Assembly: GCF_000421585.1 (NCBI RefSeq)
Contig: NZ_ATXH01000005.1
Span: forward strand, 48,985 to 112,984
DNA length: 64,000 bases
Origin: Thermodesulfatator atlanticus DSM 21156
Lineage (GTDB): Bacteria; Desulfobacterota; Thermodesulfobacteria; Thermodesulfobacteriales; Thermodesulfatatoraceae
Direction of reading: 5' to 3'
The notes below the pieces were generated by a model. The model made no database searches. It was not told where the DNA came from and was given only the letters and a program-made list of their open reading frames with translations. Below are positions 15,550 through 25,092 of this stretch, one piece after another. Both the position numbers and the translations under genes were made by a program. Each line of letters begins with the position of its first letter. The first letter of the stretch is position 1.

Positions 15550-16050
15550 ATGCCTGCGATTTTAGAAAACCTTGATTTTTCTCGCTGCCTTACCTGTCAG
15601 ACCTGTGGAAACGGCTGTCCTTGTGGCCCTATTATGGATTATCTCCCTTTTCAAATAATGCGTTTGATCCAGCTTGGCGATATAGACACTGCTATCAAAA
15701 GCCAGGCCATCTGGATATGTGTGGGATGCAATTCCTGCACCTATGCCTGCCCCATGAAAATCGAAATTCCCGATGTGATGGACGCCTTAAGGGAAGAAGC
15801 CCTTAGGCGTGGAGTGGTTGCTGAAAAGGATATTTTTGAGTTCCACCGCCAGATGCTTCTTGCTTTGCGTCGTCGTGGGCGGGTAAATGAGCTTGAGCTT
15901 TCCCTTGCCTTTAAATTCAAAGAAAAACGCTGGCTTCAAGATTTTGGTTTGGGTATGAAAATGCTTGCTAAGCGTAAAATAAAAATTTGGCCCTCAGGGA
16001 TAAAAAATCCCCGAGAACTAAGCCCCTTTTTTGAAAGATGTCCACTTTAA
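15550..16050 (+). CDS. hdrC: HdrC-like iron-sulfur protein (heterodisulfide reductase subunit C family)
   Basis: 166 residues. Two 4Fe-4S motifs are complete: Cys13, 16, 19, 23 (CLTCQTCGNGCP) and Cys57, 60, 63, 67 (CVGCNSCTYACP). The rest is a helical tail. HdrC passes electrons to HdrB in heterodisulfide-reductase-type complexes; in sulfate reducers such pairs join flavin-bifurcating or membrane redox complexes. No HdrA or Qmo gene is nearby, so the electron donor is unknown. The gene has its own apparent promoter and its 3' end overlaps hdrB by 13 nt. Confidence 0.9.
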   Translation: MPAILENLDFSRCLTCQTCGNGCPCGPIMDYLPFQIMRLIQLGDIDTAIKSQAIWICVGCNSCTYACPMKIEIPDVMDALREEALRRGVVAEKDIFEFHRQMLLALRRRGRVNELELSLAFKFKEKRWLQDFGLGMKMLAKRKIKIWPSGIKNPRELSPFFERCPL

Positions 16051-16868
16051 AAGTTTACGCTTATTACCCTGGATGTTCTTTGGAAGGCATGGCACGCGAG
16101 GCTGAAGAGGCCTTTTTTCGCGTGGCAGCCTATTGGAATATCAATTTGAAAGAAATCCCAGACTGGAACTGCTGTGGAAGCTCTTCTGCCCACAGTATTT
16201 GCCATGATCTTGCCCTTAAGCTTGCCTGGCGGGTCCTTGCCTTGTGCCCCGAAGACACCACTGAAATACTTACGATGTGCCCAAGTTGCTACACTCGCTT
16301 AAGGGTTGGGTTTGCCGAAGCCCTTGAAAGAAAAGAAGAATTTTTAGCTCTTTTTGGCAAAGAACCCAATTCGTCCTGGAGGGTAAGGCATTTTGTAGAA
16401 GTGCTAGGCGAAAAAGACTGGCAAAAAGTTCAAGGCAGCCCTCTTGCGGGGCTACGGTTAGCACCATATTACGGCTGTCTTCTTTTTGGGCCTGCAAAGC
16501 TTCCCCAGGAGATACGAGACGGGGTGCTTGAAGAAATGCTAGCTTCCCTGGGGGCTCAGGTAGTTTCATGGCGCTATGCCAAACAGTGCTGTGGCACTTA
16601 TCTTTCCATTGTAAGGCCAGACTTTGTCAGTGAAATCGTTGCCAAAATGACAGACGAGGCTTACAGGCTTGGTATTGATGCCCTTGTTACGCCCTGTGTA
16701 ATGTGCCAGCTAAACCTTGAAATGCGTGCTAAGGAAGATAGTTTTATTCCCATATTCCACTTAAGCGAAATATTGGCCCTTGCTCTTAAGCAGGGGGAAA
16801 GCTCCTGGTTCAAAAGACATCTCATTGATCCCCTCCCTCTTCTTATGCGCAAAGGTCTTCTGCCTTAA
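16038..16868 (+). CDS. hdrB: HdrB-like protein with two CCG domains
   Basis: 276 residues. Two cysteine-rich CCG domains are seen: Cys13 (YYPGCSLEG), Cys45-46 (NCCGSSSAH) and Cys81/84 (MCPSCYTRL) in the first; YYGCLLFG, QCCGTYLSI and PCVMCQLNLEMR in the second. In HdrB these hold the non-cubane 4Fe-4S clusters where disulfide reduction occurs. All ligands appear present, so the protein should be active. It overlaps hdrC by 13 nt, indicating translational coupling. The physiological disulfide in this organism is unknown. Confidence 0.92.
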   Translation: MSTLKVYAYYPGCSLEGMAREAEEAFFRVAAYWNINLKEIPDWNCCGSSSAHSICHDLALKLAWRVLALCPEDTTEILTMCPSCYTRLRVGFAEALERKEEFLALFGKEPNSSWRVRHFVEVLGEKDWQKVQGSPLAGLRLAPYYGCLLFGPAKLPQEIRDGVLEEMLASLGAQVVSWRYAKQCCGTYLSIVRPDFVSEIVAKMTDEAYRLGIDALVTPCVMCQLNLEMRAKEDSFIPIFHLSEILALALKQGESSWFKRHLIDPLPLLMRKGLLP

Positions 16869-16949
16869 GATTTCTTGCTTTCATTCTGTTCCAAAATAGA
16901 CTATTAAAACTTGCGACAAAAGTTTTTAACGAGAGCAAAGTCTTCGAAG

Positions 16950-19121
16950 ATGTTCCAAAAAATTTGTGTCATAACTTTTTTGTTGTTTTTTGTTTTTGCT
17001 GGTAAATCTCTTGCCCGCACCCCTTGGCATATTACCGCCCAAAAAATGTCTTATCTTGCCGGAAAAAAAATCCTCATCGCCGAAGGAGACGTCTTAATCA
17101 AAAGCAAAAACATGACTATTTCGTGCACGAGGCTTGAATACGAACTAAAAAGCAAAACAGCCACTCTTTTTGGTCCGATTACCATAGACGCAGACGGCGA
17201 TAACCTTTATGGAACTTACGGCTGGATAAACCTTGAGACCTTTCGCGGGGAGATTAGAAACGCTCACCTAAGCCTTGGCCCTGGAAAGATCGAAGCCTTT
17301 GCCCTTGGCACTACCAGGGTGCATCTTTTGGCCAAACGCATTCAAATCCTTGGCCGCGAAACTTACCAGGCCAAAAAAGCCTTAATCACCACCTGTGATG
17401 TTTGTTACTTAGAAAAGAAATGCGGCTCGCCCGATTGGAGTTTCAAATGCCGTGATCTCAAAGTCACTCCCGATGGCAAAGCAAGGGCCAGGGACCTTAC
17501 TTTTAACCTCAAGCGCCTGCCGGTTTTTTACACCCCTTATCTTAGCCTGGCAGTGAAAACACGCAGGCACAGTGGATTCCTTATGCCAAGGCTTGTCCAG
17601 GGAACCAGCGAAGGTTTTGGCATCGAATGGCCATATTTCCTGGCAATAAACGACAGTTTTGACCTTACTTTTTATCCTTTTTACACGGGCAAAAGGGGCT
17701 TTATGGCAGGGGTTGAAGGAAATTATGCGCTCAGTGAAAAGAGCTTTGGCACCTTTCGCGCCCGCTATATCAAAGACCGCTTAAAAGACAACGATTACAA
17801 TCAGGACGGCTTGATACGCACCAATCAAAACCGCTACTGGATAACCGGGAAGTTTGACCAGGAGCTTGCGCCTGGCTGGCCTTTGCGTCTTGATTTAGAC
17901 ATCCTCTCTGACCGGGATTTCCTCTATGAATTTTTGGGAGGGGATCTCGGTTTTGACCAGAGCAACCAGAGTTATCTTTACTATTTCGGTCGAGGGCTTG
18001 ACGAAAAAAACAGCTTCTACCGCACCAATCGTCTGTGGCTTACCCATGCCTTTGGCGACTACTTCTTTCAAACAAGCGCTACTTATTACGATGGCGTCAT
18101 CCCTGGCGACCAGCCCTATATTATGCAGCCCTTGCCAAGGGTTTATTTTTCCCGCTTAACGGCTCCGGTGTTGGGTTTGTTTAATTTTTCCCTGGAAAAT
18201 GATTACGTTCGCTGGTGGCGCGAAAAAGGCTTTCGAGGGCATCGTTTGGAAATAATTCCAGAAGCAAGCATAAATCCTCATTTCTGGCAGCCCCTTGACC
18301 TGCGTTTTGCCTACCGGCTGCGCCAAGCATTTTATTGGGTTGATTGGCGGGATGGTATGGAAGGAGAAACTCTTTCTCGTACTTTGCCAGAGATTGAAGC
18401 CCGTGCGGGGATGAATTTTAGTCGTGTTTTTCGGACAAATCGTTTGGGTCTCGTAGGATTGAAGCATACCCTCAGGCCACAGCTTACTTTTTTTTATCGT
18501 CCCGAAGTAAACCAGGACGACCTTCCAGCTTTTACCATGGACGACCATCTTCCCCCTGTTAGCCGGATAGACTACGGCCTTTTGCAATTCGTAACTGCGA
18601 AAGAAAAGACCAATGACGGCTTTCGCTATTTTGATATGATAAGGCTCTGGATACACCAAAGTTATGATTTTCGTGAGGCCTCACGAGACTTGGAATCCCC
18701 TGACGACGAACGTAAACCCTTGTCAGACCTTTATGCCGAAGGAGAAGCCAACTTGCTAAAGAAAATCCATCTTCGCGCTACCACTTCGTATAATTTTTAC
18801 GGCCTGGGATGGGCAAGTGCTAATCTTTCGGCAAGCCTGCGTAATGACCGGGGAGAGTCCTTTGGTTTTGATTACCGCTGGGATAAGTTCCGCAAGATTA
18901 AACAAATAAATATGCGCTTTCTCAAAAACGTTTTCCGTGGGTTCTGGTTTGGTTATCGGGTGCAATACAGCCTAAAGGAAGGAGAAGCTACCTCTTCAGA
19001 AATGCACTTTGAGTATCGTACCAAGTGCTGGTGGGCCTATGTCAAATTTTACTATAATCCCCACGAAACCAGGTATTCTTTTTATATCAATCTGGTGGGC
19101 ATAGGTGGCTGGGGACGTTGA
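16950..19121 (+). CDS. lptD: LPS-assembly outer-membrane protein LptD
   Basis: 723 residues from the ATG at 16950; an in-frame TTG at 16911 would add 13 residues. A signal peptide (residues ~2-23, ICVITFLLFFVFAGKSLA) precedes an OstA/LptA-like beta-jellyroll (about 25-150, TAQKMSYLAGKKILIAEGDV) and a large C-terminal beta-barrel with alternating aromatic strands. LptD with LptE inserts lipopolysaccharide into the outer leaflet, so the organism has an LPS-type outer membrane. The Cys-bearing segment TTCDVCYLEKKCGSPDWSFK is the conserved junction between periplasmic domain and barrel. No other lpt gene is nearby. Confidence 0.9.
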   Translation: MFQKICVITFLLFFVFAGKSLARTPWHITAQKMSYLAGKKILIAEGDVLIKSKNMTISCTRLEYELKSKTATLFGPITIDADGDNLYGTYGWINLETFRGEIRNAHLSLGPGKIEAFALGTTRVHLLAKRIQILGRETYQAKKALITTCDVCYLEKKCGSPDWSFKCRDLKVTPDGKARARDLTFNLKRLPVFYTPYLSLAVKTRRHSGFLMPRLVQGTSEGFGIEWPYFLAINDSFDLTFYPFYTGKRGFMAGVEGNYALSEKSFGTFRARYIKDRLKDNDYNQDGLIRTNQNRYWITGKFDQELAPGWPLRLDLDILSDRDFLYEFLGGDLGFDQSNQSYLYYFGRGLDEKNSFYRTNRLWLTHAFGDYFFQTSATYYDGVIPGDQPYIMQPLPRVYFSRLTAPVLGLFNFSLENDYVRWWREKGFRGHRLEIIPEASINPHFWQPLDLRFAYRLRQAFYWVDWRDGMEGETLSRTLPEIEARAGMNFSRVFRTNRLGLVGLKHTLRPQLTFFYRPEVNQDDLPAFTMDDHLPPVSRIDYGLLQFVTAKEKTNDGFRYFDMIRLWIHQSYDFREASRDLESPDDERKPLSDLYAEGEANLLKKIHLRATTSYNFYGLGWASANLSASLRNDRGESFGFDYRWDKFRKIKQINMRFLKNVFRGFWFGYRVQYSLKEGEATSSEMHFEYRTKCWWAYVKFYYNPHETRYSFYINLVGIGGWGR

Positions 19122-19191
19122 CGCGAGTCCTTAAAGCCCATACGCTAATCAAATTACAGTGAAGTGTTATCCGAAATAAAGGGAGCTTTAA

Positions 19192-20829
19192 ATGAAGATA
19201 GCCCTAGCGCAAACAAACCCTAAGATAGGAGATTTTGAAGGAAATACTCAAAAAATTTTGGAGTTCATAGAAAAGGCCAAAGAAAAGCAGGCTGACCTGG
19301 TAGTCTTTCCGGAGCTTTCTATCTGTGGTTATCCCCCGCGGGATCTCCTCACGCGCCAGGAGTTTCTAAAGGCCGCAGAAAAGGCTTTTTCAAAGATAAA
19401 GGCCCAAATAAAAGGGATAACTGCTGTTATTGGACTTCCGCGGGCGCGAAAGAAATCTTCCCACCCCCCTTTTGAAAACCAAGCCGTGGTTATTGCCGAT
19501 GGGGAAGAAGTCCTTAATTATGCCAAAAATCTCCTGCCACCTTACGATATCTTTGATGAGCCCCGCTATTTTAGCCCTCGTTATGAGACAGCTTGCTTTT
19601 TATTAAAAGGCAGAAGTATCGGCTTAAGTGTTTGTGAAGACATCTGGCATCATCGAGATTTTCTTGCCTTTGATTATGACTTTGATCCCTTAGAGGGCCT
19701 TGCTGGAAGGATTGAGGTCTTGATAAACATTTCTGCAAGCCCTTACTACGTTGGCAAAATCGAGGTGCGCAAAAGGCTTCTTTCCGCGCAAGCAAGACGC
19801 CTTGGCTGCTATGTTTTTTACTGCAACCAGGTGGGAGCAAATGATCATCTCATCTTTGACGGGCAAAGTCTTGTGTTTTCGCCTGAAGGGGAACTCATAG
19901 GTGAAGCCTGCGATTTTGAAGAAGATTTACTTCTCATTGACCTGGGAGATCCGACCCCAGTGGGGCATCAGGTTTCAACACGCAGGGAAGAGAGCCTTCT
20001 TAAGGCCCTTGTCTTTGGGGTCAAGGAATATTTTCGCAAAACAGGCTTTAAGGGCGCACTGATTGGTCTTTCTGGAGGTATTGATTCCTCGGTGACAGCG
20101 GCTATTGCCACGTTTGCGCTTGGGGCAGAAAATGTCTTAGGGGTGCTTATGCCCTCTCCCTATACCAGCCAGGAAAGTAACGAAGACGCCCTGGCTTTAG
20201 CGCAAAACCTCGGGATTAAAACCATAACTATCCCGATTACTGATACTTTTATGGCGCTTCGGGGCGAGCTTGCTAAGGCCTTTGGTCGTGAGCCAAAAAC
20301 CCTTACCCAGGAAAACCTCCAGGCACGTATTAGGGGGAACATCCTTATGGCCCTTGCCAATGAGTTCGGTTGTCTTGTGCTTAACACCGGCAATAAAAGT
20401 GAAATAGCAGTAGGTTATTGTACGCTTTATGGGGATACCTGCGGGGCGATTTCTGTTTTAGGTGATGTTTTAAAAAACGATGTTTACGCCCTGGCACGTG
20501 AGATTAACCGTAAAGGAGAAATAATTCCTGAAAGGGTGCTTATTAAGCCGCCTTCTGCTGAACTTCGCCCTGACCAAAAGGACGAAGACGATCTTCCTCC
20601 TTATCGTATTCTGAACCCCATTGTCAAAGCCTTTGTGGAAGAGGGGAAAAGTGCTGAGGAGATAATTGCTCAGGGATTTCCCCCTGAGGTTGTTAAGGAA
20701 GTTCTAAAGCGTATCAGGGTTGAAGAATACAAGCGCTGGCAGCTTCCACCTACTTTAAGAGTCAGTCCACGGGCTTTTGGCTATGGCTGGCGCTACCCCA
20801 TTGCCCAGGGCTTTCTCTTTGAAGGCTAG
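19192..20829 (+). CDS. nadE: Glutamine-dependent NAD+ synthetase
   Basis: 545 residues in two domains. Residues 1-~260 are a nitrilase-type glutaminase (VFPELSICGYPPRDL with the catalytic Glu; GLSVCEDIWHHRD with the nucleophilic Cys). Residues ~265-545 are NAD synthetase with the ATP PP-loop LSGGIDSSVTAAIA (near residue 292), LNTGNKSEIAVGY and the C-terminal RRWQLPPTLRV-like segment. It converts deamido-NAD to NAD using glutamine nitrogen. Length and domain order are standard. A GGGAG ribosome-binding site precedes the ATG. It abuts the CPBP gene tail to tail with no spacer. Confidence 0.95.
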   Translation: MKIALAQTNPKIGDFEGNTQKILEFIEKAKEKQADLVVFPELSICGYPPRDLLTRQEFLKAAEKAFSKIKAQIKGITAVIGLPRARKKSSHPPFENQAVVIADGEEVLNYAKNLLPPYDIFDEPRYFSPRYETACFLLKGRSIGLSVCEDIWHHRDFLAFDYDFDPLEGLAGRIEVLINISASPYYVGKIEVRKRLLSAQARRLGCYVFYCNQVGANDHLIFDGQSLVFSPEGELIGEACDFEEDLLLIDLGDPTPVGHQVSTRREESLLKALVFGVKEYFRKTGFKGALIGLSGGIDSSVTAAIATFALGAENVLGVLMPSPYTSQESNEDALALAQNLGIKTITIPITDTFMALRGELAKAFGREPKTLTQENLQARIRGNILMALANEFGCLVLNTGNKSEIAVGYCTLYGDTCGAISVLGDVLKNDVYALAREINRKGEIIPERVLIKPPSAELRPDQKDEDDLPPYRILNPIVKAFVEEGKSAEEIIAQGFPPEVVKEVLKRIRVEEYKRWQLPPTLRVSPRAFGYGWRYPIAQGFLFEG

Positions 20830-21477
20830 TTACCAGAATTGCCACTGATGGGTAATTAGAACATAAATAGCAAGGCCTAGGTTAGTCACCATGTGAGAAA
20901 GAATGGGTACCCAAAGATTGTGCGTATAACAAAGGAGCCCGCCATAAACTACCCCTGCAAAAAAACCTGGTACAACGCGAAAATGCTCTAGAGCAAAAAG
21001 AAGCGCGGTAACCCAGAAGGAAAAATGCGTATAAGCCCCCAGGGGAACTTTTTGGAAGTCTTTGTCTATGAGGTAGCGCATTAAAAATGAACGCCAAAAA
21101 AGTTCCTCCATGATAGGAACAACAATCACAGCCCCGAAAATCCTTGCCGCAATCCAGGAAAAAGCAACCAGCGAAGAGGCCCCCTGGGCCAAAGGAGAGG
21201 TGTCAGAGGGTGTACCTATTTTTGGGAAAAGGCCTTCACCTCCAACCCAGACAACTAAAACAGCCAAGCCGGTTACACAGGCAAGGAGAATTTCTTTTAA
21301 AGAAATCCTAGTGTAAAGCTCTTGATAGTGCCTGCGCCAGCAAAATAAAAGCCCGCCTACTAAAAAAGTTTTGAGCATATAAACAGGGAAAACAAAATGA
21401 GAAGGGAGCTTTGAGCCTATAAAGGTAAGTCCAAGAAAAACTGCAAACGGTATAACGTAATGCCTTGTTTGGGCCAT
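20830..21477 (-). CDS. CPBP-family (CAAX/Abi-type) intramembrane protease
   Basis: 215 residues from the ATG at 21477 (a GTG one codon upstream is the alternative). Six or seven membrane segments. The glutamic-protease motifs are present in order: EELFWRSFLMRYL (EExxxR), FALEHFRV (FxxxH) and HMVTNLGLA (HxxxN). Family members cleave prenylated or other membrane proteins or act in bacteriocin immunity; some accompany exosortase/PEP-CTERM systems, and a PEP-CTERM-like protein is encoded at 47480, but the two are far apart. It is divergent from cobO with ~25 nt between starts. Confidence 0.88.
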   Translation of the reverse strand: MAQTRHYVIPFAVFLGLTFIGSKLPSHFVFPVYMLKTFLVGGLLFCWRRHYQELYTRISLKEILLACVTGLAVLVVWVGGEGLFPKIGTPSDTSPLAQGASSLVAFSWIAARIFGAVIVVPIMEELFWRSFLMRYLIDKDFQKVPLGAYTHFSFWVTALLFALEHFRVVPGFFAGVVYGGLLCYTHNLWVPILSHMVTNLGLAIYVLITHQWQFW

Positions 21478-21502
21478 CACATTATGCTAATCGGAAAAAG
21501 TG

Positions 21503-22036
21503 ATGAAAGACAATAAAACTTTTAAGGGGTATGTTCAGGTTTATACCGGAAACGGTAAGGGGAAAACCACCGCAGCCCTTGGTTTAGCACTTCGTGCCCT
21601 GGGGGCTGGGTTCAAAGTTTTTTTAGGCCAATTTCTTAAATCTGGAGAATATAACGAAATAAAAGCCCTTAAAAAATTTTCCCCTGCCATAGAAATGGCT
21701 CAATTTGGACGGGGTTGTTTTGTCAGAGGAAAGCCCTCTCAAGAAGATATCCGCCTGGCACAAGAGGGTTTTCTTGTCTGTCAGGAAAAGATTTCCTCTG
21801 GAGAGTTTAATCTGGTAATAATGGATGAACTAAATCTGGTTTTATATTTTGGTCTTCTTCCTGAAGAAGAGGTCTTGGATCTTCTAAGAAAAAAACCCAC
21901 TCATGTGGAAGTAGTGATAACGGGAAGATATGCTCCCAAGGCCCTTATAGAGGCCGCAGATCTTGTGACTGAAATGCGTGAAATCAAGCATTATTATGCC
22001 AAAGGAGTTAAAGCCCGTGAGGGCATTGAAAGATAA
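21503..22036 (+). CDS. cobO: Cob(I)alamin / cob(I)yrinic acid a,c-diamide adenosyltransferase
   Basis: 177 residues from the ATG at 21503. It is a CobO/BtuR-type P-loop protein: YTGNGKGKTTAALGLALRA (ATP-binding, about 10-28), QFLKSGEYNE, VIMDELN (about 108-114) and VVITGRYAPKALIEAADLVTE. It adds the 5'-deoxyadenosyl group to reduced corrinoids during cobalamin synthesis or salvage. No other cobalamin gene and no cobalamin riboswitch are next to it; only ~25 nt separate it from the divergent CPBP gene, so their promoters must overlap. Confidence 0.94.
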   Translation: MKDNKTFKGYVQVYTGNGKGKTTAALGLALRALGAGFKVFLGQFLKSGEYNEIKALKKFSPAIEMAQFGRGCFVRGKPSQEDIRLAQEGFLVCQEKISSGEFNLVIMDELNLVLYFGLLPEEEVLDLLRKKPTHVEVVITGRYAPKALIEAADLVTEMREIKHYYAKGVKAREGIER

Positions 22037-22349
22037 ATATTGAGCTCAAGACCTTTGCCAAGCCCCCTCCTCGATTGTGCTTGTATCTCTAATTGTTGTA
22101 ATTTTCCAAAGGTTTCAGGCTATGCAAGTACTATTACGTTAGGAAATCTGCACAAAGTTCCTGCACGCGCCCTGTCAGCACGAGCCAAGCCAAAGGCGTG
22201 TCATGGCGTTTCAGGATTCCCATGTGGTTGAGCGAGCAACACTGATGTCAACAATTGTAGATGTCACAAGAGCTAATTGCTTTGTCCAGTAAGATGAGAG
22301 GTGTTCAGTTTTTCTTGATTATTGTTTTTAAAAAGGTTACAAAAAAATT
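22037..22349. other. Gene-free stretch upstream of pyrR
   Basis: About 310 nt between cobO and pyrR with no convincing gene. The longest frames are ~60 codons and do not resemble any family I know; on the minus strand a short unbroken run (about 22224-22138) looks protein-like and could be a relic. I see no RNase P, tmRNA, SRP or 6S RNA signature, no terminator with a T run, and no copy of the palindromic repeats found elsewhere. The AT-rich 3' end (22301-22349) probably holds the pyrR promoter. Confidence 0.5.
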
Positions 22350-22883
22350 ATGGAAGAAAAACTCCTTATGGGTGAAAATGAAATAGACCGAGCTTTGACG
22401 CGCATTGCGCATCAGATTCTTGAGCGCAACCACGGGTGCAAAGACCTGGTCTTAATTGGTATTCGCACAGGTGGTGTGCCTCTTGCCGAGCGCTTACAAC
22501 GCAAAATAAAAGAAATAGAAGGTGTAGAGGTCCCTGTGGGGGTGCTTGATATCACCCTTTACCGCGATGACTGGAGCCTTGCGTCCCCTCAGCCTGTTGT
22601 CCGCAAAACAGACATCCCTTTTCCCATTGACAATAAAGTCGTTGTCCTGGTGGATGATGTTATTTTTACCGGGCGGACTATTCGGGCTGCCCTAGACGCC
22701 CTGATAGATTTCGGGCGCCCCCGTAAAGTGGAGCTTGCGGTTCTGGTTGACAGGGGCCACAGAGAACTTCCCATAGAGCCAACTTATACGGGCTTTAATA
22801 TTTCAACTCTTCCCAACGAACACGTTACCGTACGTTTAAAAGAAATTTCCGGCAAAGATGAGGTCGTCCTTGAAAGATATTGA
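22350..22883 (+). CDS. pyrR: PyrR: pyrimidine operon regulator / uracil phosphoribosyltransferase
   Basis: 177 residues, standard length. The phosphoribosyltransferase PRPP motif is [18 protein letters not shown] (about 102-119); [15 protein letters not shown] and LDITLYRDD are the other PyrR landmarks. In Firmicutes PyrR binds pyr mRNA; in other bacteria it may act only as a UPRTase. No other pyr gene and no PyrR RNA-binding hairpin were recognised nearby, so regulation is open. The 3' end overlaps birA by 26 nt. Confidence 0.93.
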   Translation: MEEKLLMGENEIDRALTRIAHQILERNHGCKDLVLIGIRTGGVPLAERLQRKIKEIEGVEVPVGVLDITLYRDDWSLASPQPVVRKTDIPFPIDNKVVVLVDDVIFTGRTIRAALDALIDFGRPRKVELAVLVDRGHRELPIEPTYTGFNISTLPNEHVTVRLKEISGKDEVVLERY

Positions 22884-23691
22884 TGATAAGCCCTCTTTTC
22901 CTTCAAAAGGGCTTGCCTTTGCCAAACGTTTGCAAACAAAGTGGCTAGGCAAGCAAATCATTTTTCATCGCGAATTAGCCTCTACCCAGGATGAAGCTAA
23001 AAAACATATTTTTTCTGCGCCTTCTGGTTTAGTCATCTGGGCAGACAGGCAGACCAAGGGGCGTGGGCGTTTGAGCCGTAGCTGGTTATCACCCAGAGGG
23101 GCTGGTCTTTATTTTTCTGTCTTGTTAAAAGAGCCCCTGGCTCATCCTTTGCCGCTTTATGGTCTGGCAACTGCCCTTGGCGTGGCAACTGCTCTTGAAG
23201 AAATTTTACATGTGCCCTGTTTTGTTAAATGGCCTAATGACGTATTGCTTGGTGGTAAAAAAGTTGCAGGTATTTTGCTGGAAAGTTTTGAAAAAAGCTT
23301 AATTATCGGCATTGGGATAAACGTTTCTTTTAAAAAAGAAGATTTTCCACCTGATTTACGTAAAAAGGCCACTTCTATTTATCTTGAGACTGGCATAAGG
23401 CTTAGCCGGGCGCGTATTTTGCGTTCGGTCTTAAAAGAGCTAGAAATTCTTTACGAGAAAATCCTTCAAAAAGGATTCCCAGCTATTGAAGACCTATGGC
23501 GCGCAAAGGACGTAGCCGCAGGAAGCAGAGTGATCCTTAAACGGGGAGAACAATTAATAAAAGGCCTAGCCCTTGGCCCTGCCTCAGATGGAACTTTGCT
23601 GCTTAAAACCAGCACAGGTTTAATGCATGTCTATTCAGGTGAAATTCTCATGTGGGAAATAAGCGGCTGGGAAAATCCACGCGCGGCTTGA
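22858..23691 (+). CDS. birA: Biotin-[acetyl-CoA-carboxylase] ligase, no DNA-binding domain
   Basis: 277 residues. Catalytic features: [20 protein letters not shown] (biotinyl-AMP loop, about 63-82), [17 protein letters not shown] (about 123-139) and a C-terminal SH3-like domain. It activates biotin and attaches it to acceptor lysines. The N-terminal winged-helix of the E. coli BirA repressor is lacking; only ~30 residues precede the catalytic domain, so it is a group I ligase without repressor function. The start overlaps pyrR by 26 nt; a TTG at 22870 is an alternative. Confidence 0.93.
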   Translation: MRSSLKDIDDKPSFPSKGLAFAKRLQTKWLGKQIIFHRELASTQDEAKKHIFSAPSGLVIWADRQTKGRGRLSRSWLSPRGAGLYFSVLLKEPLAHPLPLYGLATALGVATALEEILHVPCFVKWPNDVLLGGKKVAGILLESFEKSLIIGIGINVSFKKEDFPPDLRKKATSIYLETGIRLSRARILRSVLKELEILYEKILQKGFPAIEDLWRAKDVAAGSRVILKRGEQLIKGLALGPASDGTLLLKTSTGLMHVYSGEILMWEISGWENPRAA

Positions 23692-23756
23692 TATTGTTCA
23701 AATCCTTCCCTCAGAGTAAACTTCCATAGATAAATTCTATGAAATCGAGGCCGCTT

Positions 23757-25064
23757 ATGACCATTAAAGAACAAGCTCAAAAGGGCATTATCACCCCGGA
23801 GATTGAAACATGTGCCAAAAATGAAGGGATTGATCCAGAGAAACTTTGTAAGCTTGTGGCTGAGGGGAGGGCAGTTGTTCCGGCCAATAAAAAATTTAAG
23901 CTTGCCAAGCCTTGCGCCGTAGGGGCCGGATTGCGCACCAAGGTAAACGCTAACATTGGAACCTCTAAGGACCTTCCAGATGTAGAGCCAGAGCTTGAAA
24001 AATTAAAAGTAGCCCTTGAAGCTGGGGCTGATGCCATAATGGATCTTTCCACCGGCGGTCCCATCGATGAAATCAGAAAAAAAATTCGCGAAAACTGCCC
24101 TGTCCCATTGGGAACCGTCCCTATATATCAAGCCGCGGTAGAGGCGGTTGAAAATAAAAAACCCATTGTTGAGATGACGGTGCGTGATATGTTCCGTGCC
24201 GTTGAAAAACATGCTGAAGATGGCGTTGATTTTATGACCATCCACTGTGGGGTTACGCGCACGGTGCTTGAGCGTTTCAACTACTCTCAGCGCATATTAG
24301 GAGTGGTTTCCCGCGGAGGCTCTTTCCTGGTGGAGTGGATGGTTTACAACAACAAAGAAAATCCTTTTTACGAGCATTTTGATGACCTTTTAGCCATTGC
24401 CAGGGAATATGAAATTACCCTTTCCTTGGGAGACGGCATAAGACCGGGCTGTTTGGCTGATGCTACCGATGGGCCTCAAATACAGGAACTTATCATCCTG
24501 GGAGAATTGACCCTGCGAGCCTGGGATGCCGGGGTTCAAGTGATGATAGAAGGTCCGGGGCATGTGCCCCTTGACCAGATCGAAGCCAATATAAAGCTTG
24601 AAAAAGAGCTTTGCCACGGGGCCCCGTTTTATGTTTTAGGGCCCCTTGTTACTGATATCGCCCCCGGTTATGACCACATTGGCTGTGCTATCGGGGGTGC
24701 TATTGCTGCTGCGGCTGGGGCGGATTTTCTTTGTTATGTCACCCCAGCAGAGCATCTGCGTTTACCTACTATTGAAGACGTGCGCGAAGGGGTTATCGCT
24801 GCGCGTATTGCAGCACATGCCGCTGACATTGCCAAAGGGATCCCAGGTGCCATGGAAAAAGATATCGCTATGGCCAAAGCCCGTGCCAAGCTTGACTGGG
24901 AAGAGCAAATCAAGCTTTCTATTGACCCTGAAAAAGCCCGGCGTTATCGCTTAGAAGGCGGGGTTTCTAAAGGGCGCGCCTGTACGATGTGTGGGGAGTA
25001 TTGTGCTATCAAGGTGTTTGAGCGGGCGCGAAAGAAGAAATTTTTTGTAAGAGGGTCAGAATAA
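23757..25064 (+). CDS. thiC: Phosphomethylpyrimidine synthase ThiC
   Basis: 435 residues from the ATG at 23757, chosen because GAGG lies 8 nt upstream; an ATG at 23739 has no ribosome-binding site. ThiC is a radical-SAM enzyme that rearranges AIR to HMP-phosphate for thiamine. Seen here: [48 protein letters not shown] and the C-terminal iron-sulfur motif [15 protein letters not shown]-17-TAAACT promoter (23694-23722) fits. No TPP riboswitch can fit in the 65-nt leader region. A strong terminator follows directly. Confidence 0.96.
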   Translation: MTIKEQAQKGIITPEIETCAKNEGIDPEKLCKLVAEGRAVVPANKKFKLAKPCAVGAGLRTKVNANIGTSKDLPDVEPELEKLKVALEAGADAIMDLSTGGPIDEIRKKIRENCPVPLGTVPIYQAAVEAVENKKPIVEMTVRDMFRAVEKHAEDGVDFMTIHCGVTRTVLERFNYSQRILGVVSRGGSFLVEWMVYNNKENPFYEHFDDLLAIAREYEITLSLGDGIRPGCLADATDGPQIQELIILGELTLRAWDAGVQVMIEGPGHVPLDQIEANIKLEKELCHGAPFYVLGPLVTDIAPGYDHIGCAIGGAIAAAAGADFLCYVTPAEHLRLPTIEDVREGVIAARIAAHAADIAKGIPGAMEKDIAMAKARAKLDWEEQIKLSIDPEKARRYRLEGGVSKGRACTMCGEYCAIKVFERARKKKFFVRGSE

Positions 25065-25066
25065 AA

Positions 25067-25092
25067 AAAAAGGCGCCGTAAGGCGCCTTTTT
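25067..25092. terminator. Bidirectional intrinsic terminator after thiC
   Basis: AAAAAGGCGCC (25067-25077), loop GTAA, GGCGCCTTTTT (25082-25092). Perfect 11-bp stem with T runs on both strands. It sits between the thiC stop and the stop of the convergent gene at 25093. Confidence 0.92.

Noticed and set aside
21478..21502. Cobalamin riboswitch before cobO
   Set aside because: The intergenic space is only ~25 nt.
22040..22231. 63-codon plus-strand frame in the gap after cobO
   Set aside because: No ribosome-binding site, Cys/Pro-rich low-plausibility sequence and no family resemblance.
23692..23756. TPP riboswitch before thiC
   Set aside because: Only ~65 nt lie between birA and thiC and the conserved CUGAGA ... 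ACCUGA elements are missing.
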